64,000 bases of DNA from Gonapodya prolifera JEL478 (lineage: Eukaryota; Monoblepharomycota; Monoblepharidomycetes; Monoblepharidales; Gonapodyaceae). Positions 35,013 to 47,711 of the stretch are shown here, piece after piece. The stretch spans positions 130,258-194,257 of the forward strand of contig KQ965818.1 of assembly GCA_001574975.1 (NCBI GenBank), written 5' to 3'. Within the stretch, counting starts at the first letter, position 1; each line of letters opens with the position of its first letter. The translations under genes and the position numbers were made by a program. Below the pieces are notes generated by a model, which saw only the letters and a program-made list of their open reading frames with translations, was not told the DNA's origin and did no database searches.

Positions 35013-36879
35013 TCAGTTATTCGTCAACCACAATGAAAAAGAGAAAAATAAAAGATGGTCTAGTCGAGAGAAGAAAGTGCCGCGGTACAATCGTTGACAA
35101 CAGTGTACTGTGACCACGGGCACGCTACTAGTGGTCGAGTCGCTGGCGATTACTGCATTCAGCAATTCATCGGCGGGAGTTCCAGAAATGCTGGCAACAG
35201 GTGAGGAAGGGCTTGATGGCTTCGCAAGATCTTCGGGAGCATCATCTCTGTCGTTGTCCCCATCCAACCCACGTCCGCTTTCCACCACTGAATCATCCAG
35301 TACTTTGCGGGATAGTCCGCCAACGCGCACCGACAGCAGCTTACTCCCGCTCACGCCTGTATCAGTTTTGGACGGCGGGTGTGGTGTGGGCTTCGCGGCA
35401 TCGCTACTTCGACTGGAGGAAACATCCCAAATCCAGAAAGCAATGCGGGGTCCCACTGCGCTCCCTGCAGAAACCGGGACATTGGATCTTGGGTCGCGAG
35501 TTAGTCCAGTACTGTGGACTGGCACTGACGAGTGTGATGCCGGGTTCAATGCAGGAGCAATGGGGGGGAGGTGCATGGAAGGGGTTCTGTTGCCGATTTG
35601 TAGGTTGCAAGGGAGCTTTCCGAGTCAATCGCAAAACATTTGAGTAAAATAGAAAATAGAGCACGAAGCAAATCGAATAACCCATGATGAGTTGGCCCTT
35701 GGCATTACTTAGTCTCTACTTTCTGCGCTCCTCTGTTAACTGCAAGTTCAAGAATTTAAGCCCCATGTTTTTGCTTGAGTGTATACGACTCACATTACCT
35801 TGGATTGCCGTCACTGCATTCGAGGCCGTAGCTCGTGTAGGCCGGGTGGGTCGATTCGGGGTTGTCGCGGCGTTAGTGGTTGGCTGCATTCGATGTTGCA
35901 GATGATTGGGCCCGACTGCGAGCTGATTCAAATTCAAGAGTTGAAGCTCTACGTTGTCAAGGTCACCCATGAACACATAGTGAGTACTGCTCAGAGAGGA
36001 TGAATGCAAAATTGGGCCAGGACGCCAGCGTAGAAAGCAAAAGGACGATGGTTGACAAAGAGAAATTAAGTTTGACGCAAAGCTCGAGAAAGTCTGGTTA
36101 GCATTACCTTCTGGCCGAGAAGCGTTAGCGGAACCTGGCGAGGTCGCACGTCCCTGGATGGATGCACTTCTTGGACCATTGGCTACAGATGTACCTCTTT
36201 GCTCACGCAGGAAGTCGACGTGGTCGTTAATCTGGTCTGATTCGCCTGTCTCTGTTCGTTAATGGTGGTGTTGGTTTGGCTGGCACAACGTCAAACGCGG
36301 ATGGAGAGATGAATAAGAATGTGAGATAAGAGAGAACATATCATCGTAAAGACCAAAGAAAGACATGGGATACGAAAGGATAAGTGGAACGAAGCGTAAA
36401 TGCAGAAATCCGTTGTCATTGTTACAGTGACCAACTCACCCGTCGGTGGTGGTTGAGGGTGTTTTATAGCTGAAGCTTTCACCTGACAGTGAGTGATGCG
36501 CGGTGCGAGAAGATAGGCGAATGATACAAGGGGGAAATGAGTGGAAGGAAGGAGCATTCAGTCACACGTATCGCTGCATCGGCCTTGCCGGGCAGTCCTC
36601 CACCCACAGCTCCCGGAGCTCCCGTTCTCACTTGTTTCGGTGGCGGATTCTTCGGATAGAAAGCGTTTGGCGGCGACATTGAGGTAATGAACTGGAGGGG
36701 CGAGAATAGTGTCCATAGGAACCAACCTGCCTTCCAACGCGAAGCTGTTCTCTCCGAGAAGGCGGCACATCCGAACTAGGGTCGTTCCGTTGCATCACAA
36801 TGCGCTGAAACGTGACGTTGACGGCGGGGTTGGCCATGTGGTTCCTTCTTGTAACTAGTTCTGGATGCACAAGGCCCAC
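35013..36879 (-). CDS. Uncharacterised Ser/Pro-rich minus-strand gene (model uncertain)
   Basis: A long open block (35576-35013) is rich in Ser, Pro, Thr and Asp, as in a disordered C-terminal tail. Upstream on the same strand are shorter blocks. One begins MANPAVNVTFQRIVMQRND at 36843 and can be joined across a GT-AG intron to a block reading FITSMSPPNAFYPKN. A further block is at 36009-35716 (ELQLLNLNQLAVGP). I cannot prove that these belong to one gene, nor name a family. It could be the tail of a membrane or wall protein, but no clear transmembrane helix was seen. Confidence 0.3.
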
Positions 36880-36904
36880 TTTGCTGCGCCACTTCCAGAA
36901 TTCA

Positions 36905-38974
36905 TTACCACCATGTTAGTGGTGATAACTTCATCGAAAATTTCCATCGAACGGTGGAAGAGACGGTCCCTTCAACGTCGACACGTGTTGGATTAAACCA
37001 GTCTCGCAACGAAGATGCAGGGGGCAATGCAGGGGGCCATCCGATCACAAGTGGTGATGACGAGCATCCGGACTTGCTCTTTCGTCGTCCATGAGACTCG
37101 AGATGACAGGAAGCTTGTTGAAATTGACTGCCGCTCACTCCAGCCGCTGTTGGAACAGGATCCGTCGAGCCCGTGTCGCACATCTTGAGTACAGCTGCAG
37201 GGAAGAGCGCAGCTGCGACTTTACTGTGAGAAAGCACGGCCGCGGTTTACGAAGGTGGACGACAGCGACTATCCCTGTCCCCTTTATCCTTTCGTAGAGG
37301 TTGTGCAACAAGGCGACCTCCACTCCACACTGCGCGGTCTACTTGTCCTGCTGTTCCAATCGGACACGTCATCTTTCCTGGTGACAGCGGCGAAGTTCGT
37401 ACATTCCTCCACACCGTTTCCAAGTACTCCGCGACACTCCACCGTTCAACCCTTCAACGATCGCTCTCAGGAGGCAATCTTCCGAACGTCAAAGGACCGG
37501 GAACGGGGTTACTTTCCGTTTTAGGGAGGTTGCCCCAATCGGTCCAGGCGGAGAGCAGCGGAAGCAGGGGTTTCGTTCGTCTGCGGGAGCGATCCGTTAC
37601 TAAGGTGCCCTGAAGAATTTTGTTCAAGTCAATCTGAATGAGGATTTGGAAGAGAAATTTTGAGGCTCTGCCCACCGCGGCAAAACCACATTGGGGTGGA
37701 AACGCACCCGGGAAGGTGGCCCACTTCATGTTGGCATCCGTTAGAGTCTGATCCACATATATACTGTTGCCATCGTCTCACTATTAGGTGAAGGAAAAAA
37801 AACCGACTGGCTATCATTGGTATGTACGAAGATATTCTGCGCAGAGATAACATCATATGTATTCGTAATTCCCGGCTCTCCAGTATCAAATAGTCATTAT
37901 TACGGAAGAGATTCCAACATGCACTACCTTCAGCTCCACGACTCTGATAGCTCAAAAAGAAAGGTACACGACCGCGACTCATCGAATCCGAAAGGGGTAT
38001 TGAATGCTATCGAAATCAACGTTTGAGTTAACAACCAGGAACATCATGTCACTTTGCGTTGCACCGACCTTATACTTGTCCGGGTGCACATGTAGCCGAG
38101 CACAAACGCGTCGTCTGCTCGGATCCCGCTGCGAATGAAGCTGTCTGGGTCCCAGTCACATCGTGCAACCACAGAGTGAACCAAAGGGTGACCGGTGTCG
38201 CAGATCATATGTGGCTACCAGAGTCGAGAGACTTTGATACCGAGGACAGATACGCGTCCCATACAGGAGAAAGACAGTGTATCACCCTATAGAACCGAAG
38301 TGGAGTGAGTTCGAGGAGGGAACGCAAACTTACGTTCATGCAGAAGAATCACGCGGCGAGGTAATTTTGTCACTCGAGGGCACGAAGGTTGTATCCCCTT
38401 GCAAGATCATAAAGTTTCGCGATTAGCCGGGAAAGGGGTATAAGCAAGCGAAGATTATGAAGAAGACTCAGTTGACTTACGATTACATTCGGAACCAGAC
38501 GAAGGACTGCTGTTGAAGCCAGCGGAAGTTGTCAAAGAGCGCGGTACAGAAGATCTTGGTAAGACAGTCGACATCGCCACCAATAGCATAACGAGATGAT
38601 TGAAAGTTCGCCTATGGCCGTGGAACATTGCTTGAAACGAGTGACCTTTCGACATTGACACTCATACCAAAGGGCAGAACGACTTACCACGGGTGTAATT
38701 GGGCCTGATGGCGAGTGCATCAGCCCGAACTACCATAGCGCAAGAGTTTCTGACGACCTGGAAACGAGATATGCCTCGGTTACTCGACGCGAAGGATATG
38801 ACGTGATGTGACACTAACACAACACTCACAGGGAAGTCGTCGAGGGAGCTGAGGGTTCGCCAAACGTCGACGTTCTGTTTGATCCCTTTCGGAGCAGAGA
38901 GAAAACGAGAGCTTCGTGTCAGGGCAAACACCAACCTGAACCAACGGCGGGGCGTGGCGCATCACCTGAGCCAT
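36905..38974 (-). CDS. Uncharacterised minus-strand exons (model uncertain)
   Basis: Starting at 38974 (MAQVMRHAPPLVQV), blocks can be joined across GT-AG introns to IKQNVDVWRTLSSLDDFP, VVRNSCAMVVRADALAI and HSFQAMFHGHRRTF. Other possible exons lie at about 38090-38250 (WDPDSFIRSGIRADDAFV), 37680-37760 (TDANMKWATFPGAFPPQC) and 36905-37237. Splice signals are plausible but no domain is recognisable and continuity is unproven. Some of this stretch may be non-coding. Confidence 0.25.
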
Positions 38975-39346
38975 ACCATCGCGGTGTGTGGTGAGCCTGG
39001 CATGCGTCTGCGCGGTCGATAGATGGGAATTGTGGGATGGGAAGGTCGACTACTTGGGCTGGTTTATCTTTGCTTGCACTTTTAGTGAATCACTAGAGGG
39101 GACATTGAGACTTGAATGACTTTGCTGTTGAACCAAGACTGGCCGGTGTGCTGGTGATCATTTCAAAACTGCCATGACTGTCAATCGCCCAGTGCTTGTT
39201 TTGATCAATACATATGCCCTTCAATGACGACCGTGACAAACAATGTGCTCAAAACTATTCGTTCCACATTTACATACACGATATGAGATATTACGTTCTC
39301 CGCGCGCTGCTTCCGCGGAGTGTAGTACCGACAATACCCAACACCA
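38975..39346. other. Intergenic region
   Basis: Sequence between the uncertain minus-strand exons and the stop of the acyl-CoA synthetase. It probably holds the latter's 3' end. No gene seen. Confidence 0.4.
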
Positions 39347-42300
39347 TCACAACCTCGCCCGACCATCCGCAATCCTCTCGTAATCCTTCTTCATGAGAGG
39401 AACATACGTTCCTGCATACTCCAAGTCAAGCCAGTAGAGAGGTCCTTTTACGACGTCCGGGTCGGCCCCGTCCTGAGGGACAGAAACACGTAATTAGGTC
39501 CGGCCGCATCTGAAAAACAAAATTTGATATACTTTTCGCCAATCAACCACGCGAATCTTTTGTGTCGACGTGAGGTCCATCCGCTCTGCGATGCGAATAA
39601 AACGAGGAATCGCGTATGAAGGAAGCCGGTCATACAGGAATCGGCCGAGTAGGTCCATTGCCTGATCGTTGTCGAACGTTGATCGCAACGTCACAATCGC
39701 CATAGGCACACTGCCGTCGACACCTGAGTGTGAGGTGCGGTGGTGAGGTCAATTCACGTTGACTCTTGGCTGTCGAAGCAAGTGGAAGACTGACCTTTCA
39801 CTTTGATCCCATAGACGGCGGCTTCTTTAATGTAGTAGAACTCTTGAATACTCGAAGCGACTTCGAGTGTGGAAATATTCCTGGCGACATTCCCAACTTC
39901 CATTTCTGTTCCCAATGATTGGAAAGATTACGTTCAACGACTCACTCAGTACGGAACCTGATCAAGTCCCCAACACGATCAATAAAATAGAAGTAGCCGT
40001 ACTCGTCGCGTCTCATGAGATCTCCCATCCTAAAGTAGGAATCTGCGACTCCCGGTGAATACTCAATCCATAATGCTCCGCCAACGATCCACTTACCACC
40101 CTTCTCGAAGCAGTCATACAAAACTTTCGTCTTGGTGAGCTCAGCATCATTGTAATACCCCTCTGGTGAAGTGTAGGTAAGATCCTGGAAGGCCAAATAT
40201 CAAGTAGATTGAAATACAAACCGAAAAAGCTCCAATGGGTGGGATTTTCGGCTTCGGGTCGCAGTCGCCCGAGGACTTCGCCAGTCTCATTCGCTCTGAC
40301 CTGTGAGGGACCTCTGCATGTGAGCGGAGTCCTCCGCTGGAGTTCAACAACTGGCCGTACCTCAATAAAGAATCCATCTGTTGCACAACATTTCCAAAAA
40401 AGGACGATTCAGTGCCCTCATGCAAGTATCAGGACTAGCCATGGGAGACTCACCCTTCCCTCGAATAGGGACCTCATGCACAATATCGTACTTCACTAGC
40501 TTCACATCTCCAACATGCCGGAGCAGCGGCCCTTGTATTCCACACGCGCCAATACCGGAGTTGCCTTTTTGAATGTTCATCATGAAGATACACCCCTATT
40601 AGTTCCGAGTGACATCGGTGTCAGACCCCCTGACGAAGTCGACAGGAACATAACACACGGTTTTACTTACCTCCGTGGACCCGTAGAATTCCATCACCAC
40701 AGGGATTCGAAAGCGGACCTTGAAATCTTCCCATATTTCCGGTCTACAGCGAGCAATGATCAGAGAGCGTAGAAACGGCCGCAGAATGGAAGTCATAGGC
40801 CAGCAGGTACTCACCGCAATCCGTTCCCGAAACATGCTCGTATCCTATGGTTTCTGTCATACGGAGAAGGAGGTGTTGCAAGGACGAATCGCGCAATCTC
40901 TGTTTGGTAATGGGTCAGACATCAGCGTGTGGTTTTAAATCCCGCCTTTCGATTTAATCACCCACCTCCGATATACTGAACGACGGTAGCATTGTTCTCC
41001 GCAGCTTCTCGGAAATAGTTTCTCGCCGAAAATCGTCGGGTTATAATCAAGGTCTACGGGGTCTCAGAAGGTAGTGACTTCGAAGAAACAAAAACTGGCC
41101 TCTCACCGTTCCTCGGAACCAAGACACGAACAATCCGATACCCGACGCACTGTGATATAGCGGAAGAGGAGAGTACCATCTATCTGTGTCTCTGTACCAG
41201 CCGAGGAAAACGGATGTTGGGGCGATGCGAGAGCTGGGATGCCCGGTGATCGATAAGTATGAGGAGCCTGGTCCCACTGTGGCCAAAAATATCCTCACTA
41301 TTTGACATGGCTGTTGATCGAGGCTTTGGGAGCGCCGGTCGCTTCAATGTAAAGAGAGTAGTGAGTCAGGCTTAATTGAGAGACAGCCGCCAATAAGGTG
41401 GTAAACTCACTTCCAGACGTGAATATAAGACTTGCACCATCTACCGAAGAATTCGAAATATGAAAATGGGTCTTTCGGCGAGAGAAGGGACAAATTAGCT
41501 TGACACACCTCGCATCCGCACTTTCTTCCTTCGCTCGCGTGCTTCCGCAGAATCCGTTTTATCCAAAGACTTCAACATCATTTCTGTAATGAAGTAGTCT
41601 GCAAAAGAAACGTCTTTAGCACTGTGGGTGGAGTATGGCGACAGAGATGACGATCGTTGCCGAGGTGGTGGGTCACTTGGTGAGGGATTTGAGGAGTCTC
41701 GGGCGGAGGTGGTAGAATCAGAGACAATGGTGGAGGACGCTGTCGCTTCGTCTTCTTGGCGATACTCGTAGCCACAGAATGCGACGACATGTTGAACGTC
41801 CTTCGCGCGCAGCTCAGAAACAATATTCCGGACATCGGAATAACGGGCAGACTCAAAAATAAATAGACGTGAGTGCGCGGTTGTGATGGCTTGAACCAGA
41901 GAGCGAGCTGCAGAGGAGCGCTCAAGTTCCGGTCAGCTCCACAATCCCCGACATCATGAGCTCTCACTTTTGAAATTGTAGTTGACAAGAACTATCCGAG
42001 CTCCAATTTTCCACAACGCTATCATCGCTATAATCATTTCCGGTGAGTTCTCGAACAGAATGGCGACATATTCTTCGCTGCGAACTTGGAAAGTGGAAAG
42101 GAGATAGTTCGCCTGGCAGATTTGATTCACGAGCCCCCGGAGAACAGTTAAAACGACAATTTCGGTTTGAAACTTTGATTTGTGAGAGTTGGCGACTCAC
42201 AAGGGCATTGGAAAGCTCATCCAACAGTCTCCAGCAGTATGATCGGCCAGTAGTCGCGTAGACGAGCGCCTCTGCTTCAGGCTTCTTTGCTGCTGTGTCA

Positions 42301-42547
42301 ATAAATGTTTCTACCACAGATGCACGCCCATCTGTATCCCTCTTGACGAGACTTCCGACGAGCAGGTTAACTAGAGTGTAGGTCAGAATCTGTCGGCTAC
42401 TCCAGCCTGCACTCACTATTCGAGCGTCTTCCGACGACTTTCGATGGTGGCACGGTCTCCGAGCACGTTCCACCTCGCGTTTGCGACAGCAAGTCCCAAA
42501 GGGACTGCTGCCAATACTCCAGCAGCCAACACTCCGCGAGTGGCCAT
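39347..42547 (-). CDS. Very-long-chain acyl-CoA synthetase / fatty acid transporter (FAT1/SLC27-like)
   Basis: AMP-forming ligase that activates long or very-long-chain fatty acids to acyl-CoA. The start at 42547 gives MATRGVLAAGVLAAVPLGLA, a hydrophobic N-terminal anchor. Exons then read VETFIDTAAKKPEAEALVYA, EEYVAILFENSPEMIIAMIA, YSPLPLYHSASGIGLF, WEDFKVRFRIPVVMEFYGST and IQGPLLRHVGDVKLVKYD. They end with DSYFRMGDLMRRDEYGYFYF, DRVGDLIRFRTE and LYDRLPSYAIPRFIRI. FYGST corresponds to the FYGxTEG motif of the FATP family and YFYFxDRxGDxxR to the adenylate-forming signature. The last exon ends GRARL with a stop at 39347-39349; ARL fits a type 1 peroxisomal signal. At least ten short introns are present. 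It is divergent from the sorting nexin. Confidence 0.87.
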
Positions 42548-42669
42548 CCGTCCACAAGGATCGACTATCGAGGACGACGCGGCAGTGTCAAACCGTTTGC
42601 CGTGGGATTGAATTTGATCCGGGAGTGCCGCGGTTCTATTCTCGGTGGGGAAGCCGCCAAAATGTGACG
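42548..42669. promoter_or_regulatory. Bidirectional promoter region
   Basis: Only 122 bp separate the start codons of the acyl-CoA synthetase (minus, 42547) and the sorting nexin (plus, 42670). Unless upstream non-coding exons exist, both 5' leaders and core promoters must share or overlap here. No TATA-like element is obvious. Confidence 0.4.
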
Positions 42670-44404
42670 ATGTTTGAGACCAAAGTCGTTCGGCCAGCAG
42701 ACCAGTTCCGCCGGCAGGCGATGGAACGGGAACTGTCCGAGTGGCGGTCTCCCCGAGTGCAGTGCAGTCCCGTGGTTGAGGTTGATTCGATATCTCGCAA
42801 GACGGGCGAGGTCTACGTCGAAGTTTCCGTGACTGAGTGAGTGCTTCACCCAAAGTCGAAATCACCCGAAGAGCAAGTGGTAAGACGGTGAAACCATATT
42901 TTCCACTTCATCGATAGTGCGCCTTTCGCTCGATCTCAAGGAGGCCGGGCCCTCACATCGTTTCGGAGTCTAGAACTGCAATCATACCACAACGCCCTAA
43001 TCGCCGAATGTCGCGACGCAGGTGATCTTTCCCGAAGCGGCACCGCTTTATTGTGCTAGATCACTCGTTTTCCTCCGTTTTAGTCTGCCCAGCTCTTCCA
43101 ATCATTCCATCATCACCGGAGGAAGATTCGAAACTCCAGGATGAAGTCGTTCGATTCCTCACACGAGTACTCGAACACCCTACTCTCGGACGATCTCGGA
43201 CAACGTTCCAATTTTTTAACGTCGAGGGCCACTACCGCTACGAGCTCGCAGCCTCCCTATCCGCTGTTCCGACCAACTTCACCACCTTCCTCCTATCAAT
43301 TTTCACCGCGTTTCCCTTCTTCTCACCCACCTTGCCGTCAGCGGCATCCTTGTCTAGCGTTTCGTCTACCACAGTGAATCTTCTGTCGTCTAGTTCCTCG
43401 TCCGCAACAGACAAGGAGTTTGACCCTTTCTTTCTCGTGAGAGCTGTACCCTGTTTCTGTCGGCACTTTTGTCACGCTTCACCCATCACATCGCAGACCC
43501 TTCACAAAAGTCTTTCCGACCTCCCATCTTCGTTTGAGAATGTTTCCCGCACGAGCACAGTCGTTGCCAAATATACCAAACTGCTGGCCCGGAACCTTCG
43601 GAGTATGGCTCTCATATTTGCTACACTGTCACAGGAGCCGCGAGTCGGGAAGAGCACAAGTGCAGCAGACGCGATCTTTCCGAGGTGAGTCGCGTCAACT
43701 CATTTATGTTTTGAGAATTTGATTCACCTCTAATTTCTGCTCACGCGGTACACGACATAAGGCTGTTTGGAAGGACCAAAAAATCTCTAGGATCTATATA
43801 CAGTGTCATTGACAAGCAGTCGGACTTCCAACATTCCACATTTACGGAAATGCGCGTCTACCATTCCAACGCTGCCCGCAACGTCTTAGAGGTTCTCGTT
43901 CATCGTGCAGAAACAGTACTGGAGTACGATACAGCGTCTCGCCTTGTCGCTCAGTGTGTCGCGGAAGCAGAGCGGCTGAAGGCGAGCCACGAGATTGCTC
44001 CTGAACGAGCTGCGCGGGCTATCCAGGCTCTCGACGAGGCGAAACGAATTGAGCGAGAGAAGGCAGAGACGTTTACAATAGTCGGAATCGGCGGAAGGGA
44101 GGAGATGGCGCGCTTTGCGGGGTACCACAGTGCGGACATCATCGCGTCTTTGGAGCGGTTCGCGACACAGCAAATCCATTTCAATCAGGCAGTCCTCAAG
44201 AATTGCGAGGGAGCGCTCCATCATTTGGCTCGCATATCGTTCGCGTCATCGTTGGATGGGTTCTCACCGGAGTCCGCACTTTCCAGAGAAGACAGTATCC
44301 TCTCAGCCCCGGGATGGAGCATTAGCTACCTGCCAGATATTGCACCGACTCTTACGGACGTATTTGGAGGCTCGTTGGCGGTGGAAGAACACGGAAATTC
44401 TTGA
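42670..44404 (+). CDS. PX-domain sorting nexin (PX-BAR-like)
   Basis: Endosomal sorting proteins of this family bind phosphoinositides through PX and curve membranes through BAR. The start MFETKVVRPADQFRRQ at 42670 leads through a GT-AG intron into RALTSFRSLELQSYHNALI and then CPALPIIPSSPEEDSKLQ. The pattern 'PPLP ... QxxVxxFLxRVLEHPTL' matches the second half of a PX domain. A Ser-rich linker and a helical region follow: VVAKYTKLLARNLRSMALIF, FGRTKKSLGSIYSVID, ARNVLEVLVHRAETVLEYD, AAEAERLKASHEI-like residues and AIQALDEAKRIEREKAETF. These heptad-like helices fit a BAR domain. The stop is at 44402-44404. The exact nexin subtype is not resolved. The frame is open across all four joins examined. 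Confidence 0.68.
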
Positions 44405-44797
44405 CAATTTGTGGATTTCCAGTTGCCCCATATTTCAGTCTTTTGTCTCTTTCTTGCGGTTTAGCCTGACATATCCTATAACCCTTTGGGGCCCGTAGTG
44501 TTATTGATGTCAACAAGAAACTCTGAATACCCCATCTAAAGGAAACGAGATACACTTGTCGTCATTTTATGTGTATCGTGGCAAACACTTGTCTCAATCG
44601 CAGAGCGCTGCGTGAGTACCCTGAATGTGGGAGCGCTCCGCGGGGTGCTCAGCCGTGTTCTTACGTTTTAGCCGACGTGGCGTAGTAAGGCGTAATCCGC
44701 ACACGGTTGAACGCGACTGAAGACGACTGAGCACCGCACAGCGCTATGTAAAACGAGATTTCTTTTCAGACGCTTCATCCGTTGGGAACGTTTTTTC
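44405..44797. other. Intergenic region with inverted repeats, upstream of copper monooxygenase copy 2
   Basis: Contains nested inverted repeats between about 44604 and 44745. GGTGCTCAG (44644-44652) pairs with CTGAGCACC (44727-44735), CCGTGT (44653-44658) pairs with ACACGG (44701-44706), and the palindrome AGCGCT occurs at both ends. The stretch just before the ATG repeats the leader of copy 1 (TTCTTTTCAGACGCTTCATCC). No gene seen. Confidence 0.45.
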
Positions 44798-47317
44798 ATG
44801 CGACTTTTCAATCACAGATTCGCCGCAATCGCGGTGGCGCTACTCTCTTTCAGCCTCAGAGCGCACACCCAAGGGTCCAACGCAACGGCATACGACACCA
44901 ATCCGAGCCCAGATCTGTCATGGGTTCCCCAGTCCATTCTCTCTCTCCGCTTGACTGCAAACATTTCCTTGTCAAGCACCGCACATCTCTTCTGGACGAT
45001 TTCCGAGTCAGACGCCACCGCAACATTCGCCATCGCAAATCGACAGCCGCCCACATGGCTGGGATTCGGGCTGTCGGAGACGGGATCCATGAAAGGAGCG
45101 GATATCGCGCTTCTACGGAAGAACGCCTCTGGGGGCTTATATTTGACTGATATGCACGGTCGGTACCATGTCTGCCTCAAACCCGATTATGCGCTACACA
45201 AGCACTAACACTTACTTTTTCCGTGATTTTTATTACACTACAGCATCGGACTTTGTTGAGCCAGCCGCCGATATGTCACAAGATCTCGAACTCATCACTG
45301 CAACTCAAACCGACAGCGTCACTGCATTCGCATTCAAGCGAAAGATCGACGCACAGTGTCTTGACGAAGATCTCTCTGTTCGACTCACTACCAACCAATG
45401 GGTCATCACTGCGTTTGGGAGCTCGGAAGCATTTGCATACCACGGTCCTAACAATCGGGCAGCAAGAGAACTTTGGCTTTTGGATCCAATGAGAAATTTC
45501 ATCCAGTTTGTTGCTCCGGCCGATGCACAAACTTTGGTGCTTCGATCGTCGTCTAAGCCCTACCAGATCCCCATGGAGGACACCGTTTATTGCTACAGCT
45601 TCCACACTCTACCTAATGGTGAGGGACACGTCTCACTTTCCACGGTACCTGACGTTTCAATTCATGCACTATGTTGCTCCCAAAGATACCACCTATCACG
45701 TCGTCATGGAAGAGGCAATTACATCCCCTGCAACGCACCATATTGTTGCGTACCGATGCAATGCTCAAGCGGCAGCATATGCAATGCAGCTGTATTCGGG
45801 AGCTGGCAACGAAACTCAGTGTGCACATTTCTCTGCGAATCCTGCCGATTATAAGCGTGTTTTCAACCCTTGTGGCGACGTCTGGGCAGGTTCGTAAATG
45901 TATTCGCTCGGTTAATGACTCAAACACAGAGCGCTCATACCGCCGCCTGAACTCCTCTTAGAGTGGGCACTTGGTCAAGGGCCTCTGATTATGCCAAATG
46001 ACGTCGGGAAGCCATTTGGTAACGACAGCTTCTACTCGCCAGTCCATATCATGCTGGAAATGCACTACGACAATACGCGACGCCTTAACGTCACAGATGA
46101 GTCTGGCCTAAAACTCACGTACACCAAGACCTTGCGAAAGTTCGACATGGGCACCTTGACCTTGGGGACAAACTTTCCATTGATTAAAATACCCAAGGGA
46201 CTGGCGGCCTTCCCTGTGCCCTCAGTTGTAAGGAGTTGATTGTCATTTGCGAGCTCTCCAACATGGGTCGTGATCCGTTATCTTCTCTCTCTTTTATCTT
46301 TCGCTTACAAAAGTGCCCCCAGGAGTGCACATCACAGATTCCGACACCTCTAAATGTGATTGGTAATTTCTTTCACATGTGAGATTCCAACATTTTTTTC
46401 TACTCCTATTTCGGTGGTCTTCATTTTGTCCATTGTTTTGCAGGCATAAGTGGGGCAAAGATATGAGTGCAAAGATCGTACGGAATGGCCGAGAGATCAT
46501 CGAGTTTCGAAATAAGTACTGGGACAACGGGTGAGGATTGTCGTAGTTGGACAATTTGACAAGAAGTGATCACTGAAGTTGCGATGACTTGCACTGCAGC
46601 TTTCAGAGCATTCAAAAGGTTTCAAACTTCTCGATACTACCTGGTACGTTGATGCCTCTGACTCCCTGTGACAGATGCATCGCTTGCTGATCACTGATTT
46701 CACACTGTGGCTCGAAAACAAAACAGGTGACACTATCCAGACGGTGTGCAACTACGACACCACGAAGTCGAATGAGACCATCGTCGGAGGATGGGCCACG
46801 TACAATGAGATGTGTTACTTGTGAGTTTGATATGTGATGAAGGTTCGATTACAAAAGTACACGTGAGCAATCTTAATATAACGTACGTTAATTAGATTCC
46901 TTTCTTACTATCCGGCAGTATCATTCCCGAATTGCTTGCCTTTGAGTAAGACCATGCATTTGCTTGTGGTAACAAGGTGTCATGACATCTTATCGGTGTA
47001 CGTTCCCTCTCCCCTCCCCAGCTGGAGACGGCACGACCGAATGTTCGTACGCAGGAAAATCCAAGACGGGGTCGAACCAGCTTCCACCGGGGTTCGCGGC
47101 CCTCCCTTCTGAGACGAATGCGCCAGGGGCTATGTGTCCAGCTGCTCTCAATGTGACGGCGTCCCCGCCACCAGTATCCTCGCCCTCCCCGTCCACATCT
47201 CCGAACAGCACCACTGGGACAGGAAAGCCGGGGTCGAGTGTGTGGTGGAAGCCTAGCTGTGCACCACAGGTGTGGGCCCTGGCGGCTGTTGCGGGTGCTG
47301 CTGTGATCATGTGGTGA
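44798..47317 (+). CDS. DOMON/copper monooxygenase, dopamine-beta-hydroxylase-like, copy 2
   Basis: Close paralog of the gene at 28846-31365, with the same intron positions and even the same genomic length. A signal peptide (MRLFNHRFAAIAVALLSF) is followed by DOMON (WLGFGLSETGSMKGADIA). The first copper domain has THHIVAYRC, the second HMH and YNEMCYLF with the expected ligands. The Ser/Pro/Thr-rich tail (SPSPSTSPNSTTGTG) ends in WALAAVAGAAVIMW, a GPI-type hydrophobic terminus. All joins keep the frame: PN/DTTYHVV after a 68-bp intron, VWA/EWALGQG, and PG/DTIQTVCNYD. Predicted to act at the cell surface with copper and an electron donor. The substrate is unknown. Confidence 0.88.
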
Positions 47318-47711
47318 ATTTCAGCGCTCTTTGTCTATCTTTGTAGTATTCAGTGAAAACTATTTGTTTGCTGTGAACAAATCGTGGCGCACTTTCGTGG
47401 ATTGGGATAGTGATCACTGCTCGATGCCCATTTTATCATTCTCACGCACGCGAGAACTTCCAAAAAAAAAAACACCACACCGACGTTACAGCCACGAAAC
47501 ACGAATTACCAATCACGAGATATGCTATGTACGATTGTTGCTCTGTATTTTTCACCACCGATATCCAAAAGCTTCTAGGTTTGTGGTTGATATAGATCTA
47601 CGCGCAAACACCGAAGCCGTTCTGACACCCAGAGCCGCAACTGTGAGGAAGTTAAAGCGTAAGCAATTAAACGGGTGTAGGCATGACTGATTGAACGTGA
47701 CAAGAAACTCA
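47318..47711. other. Convergent intergenic region
   Basis: Holds the 3' ends of the copper monooxygenase (plus) and the CBM18 gene (minus), with a short A run near 47462-47471. No gene seen. Confidence 0.4.
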
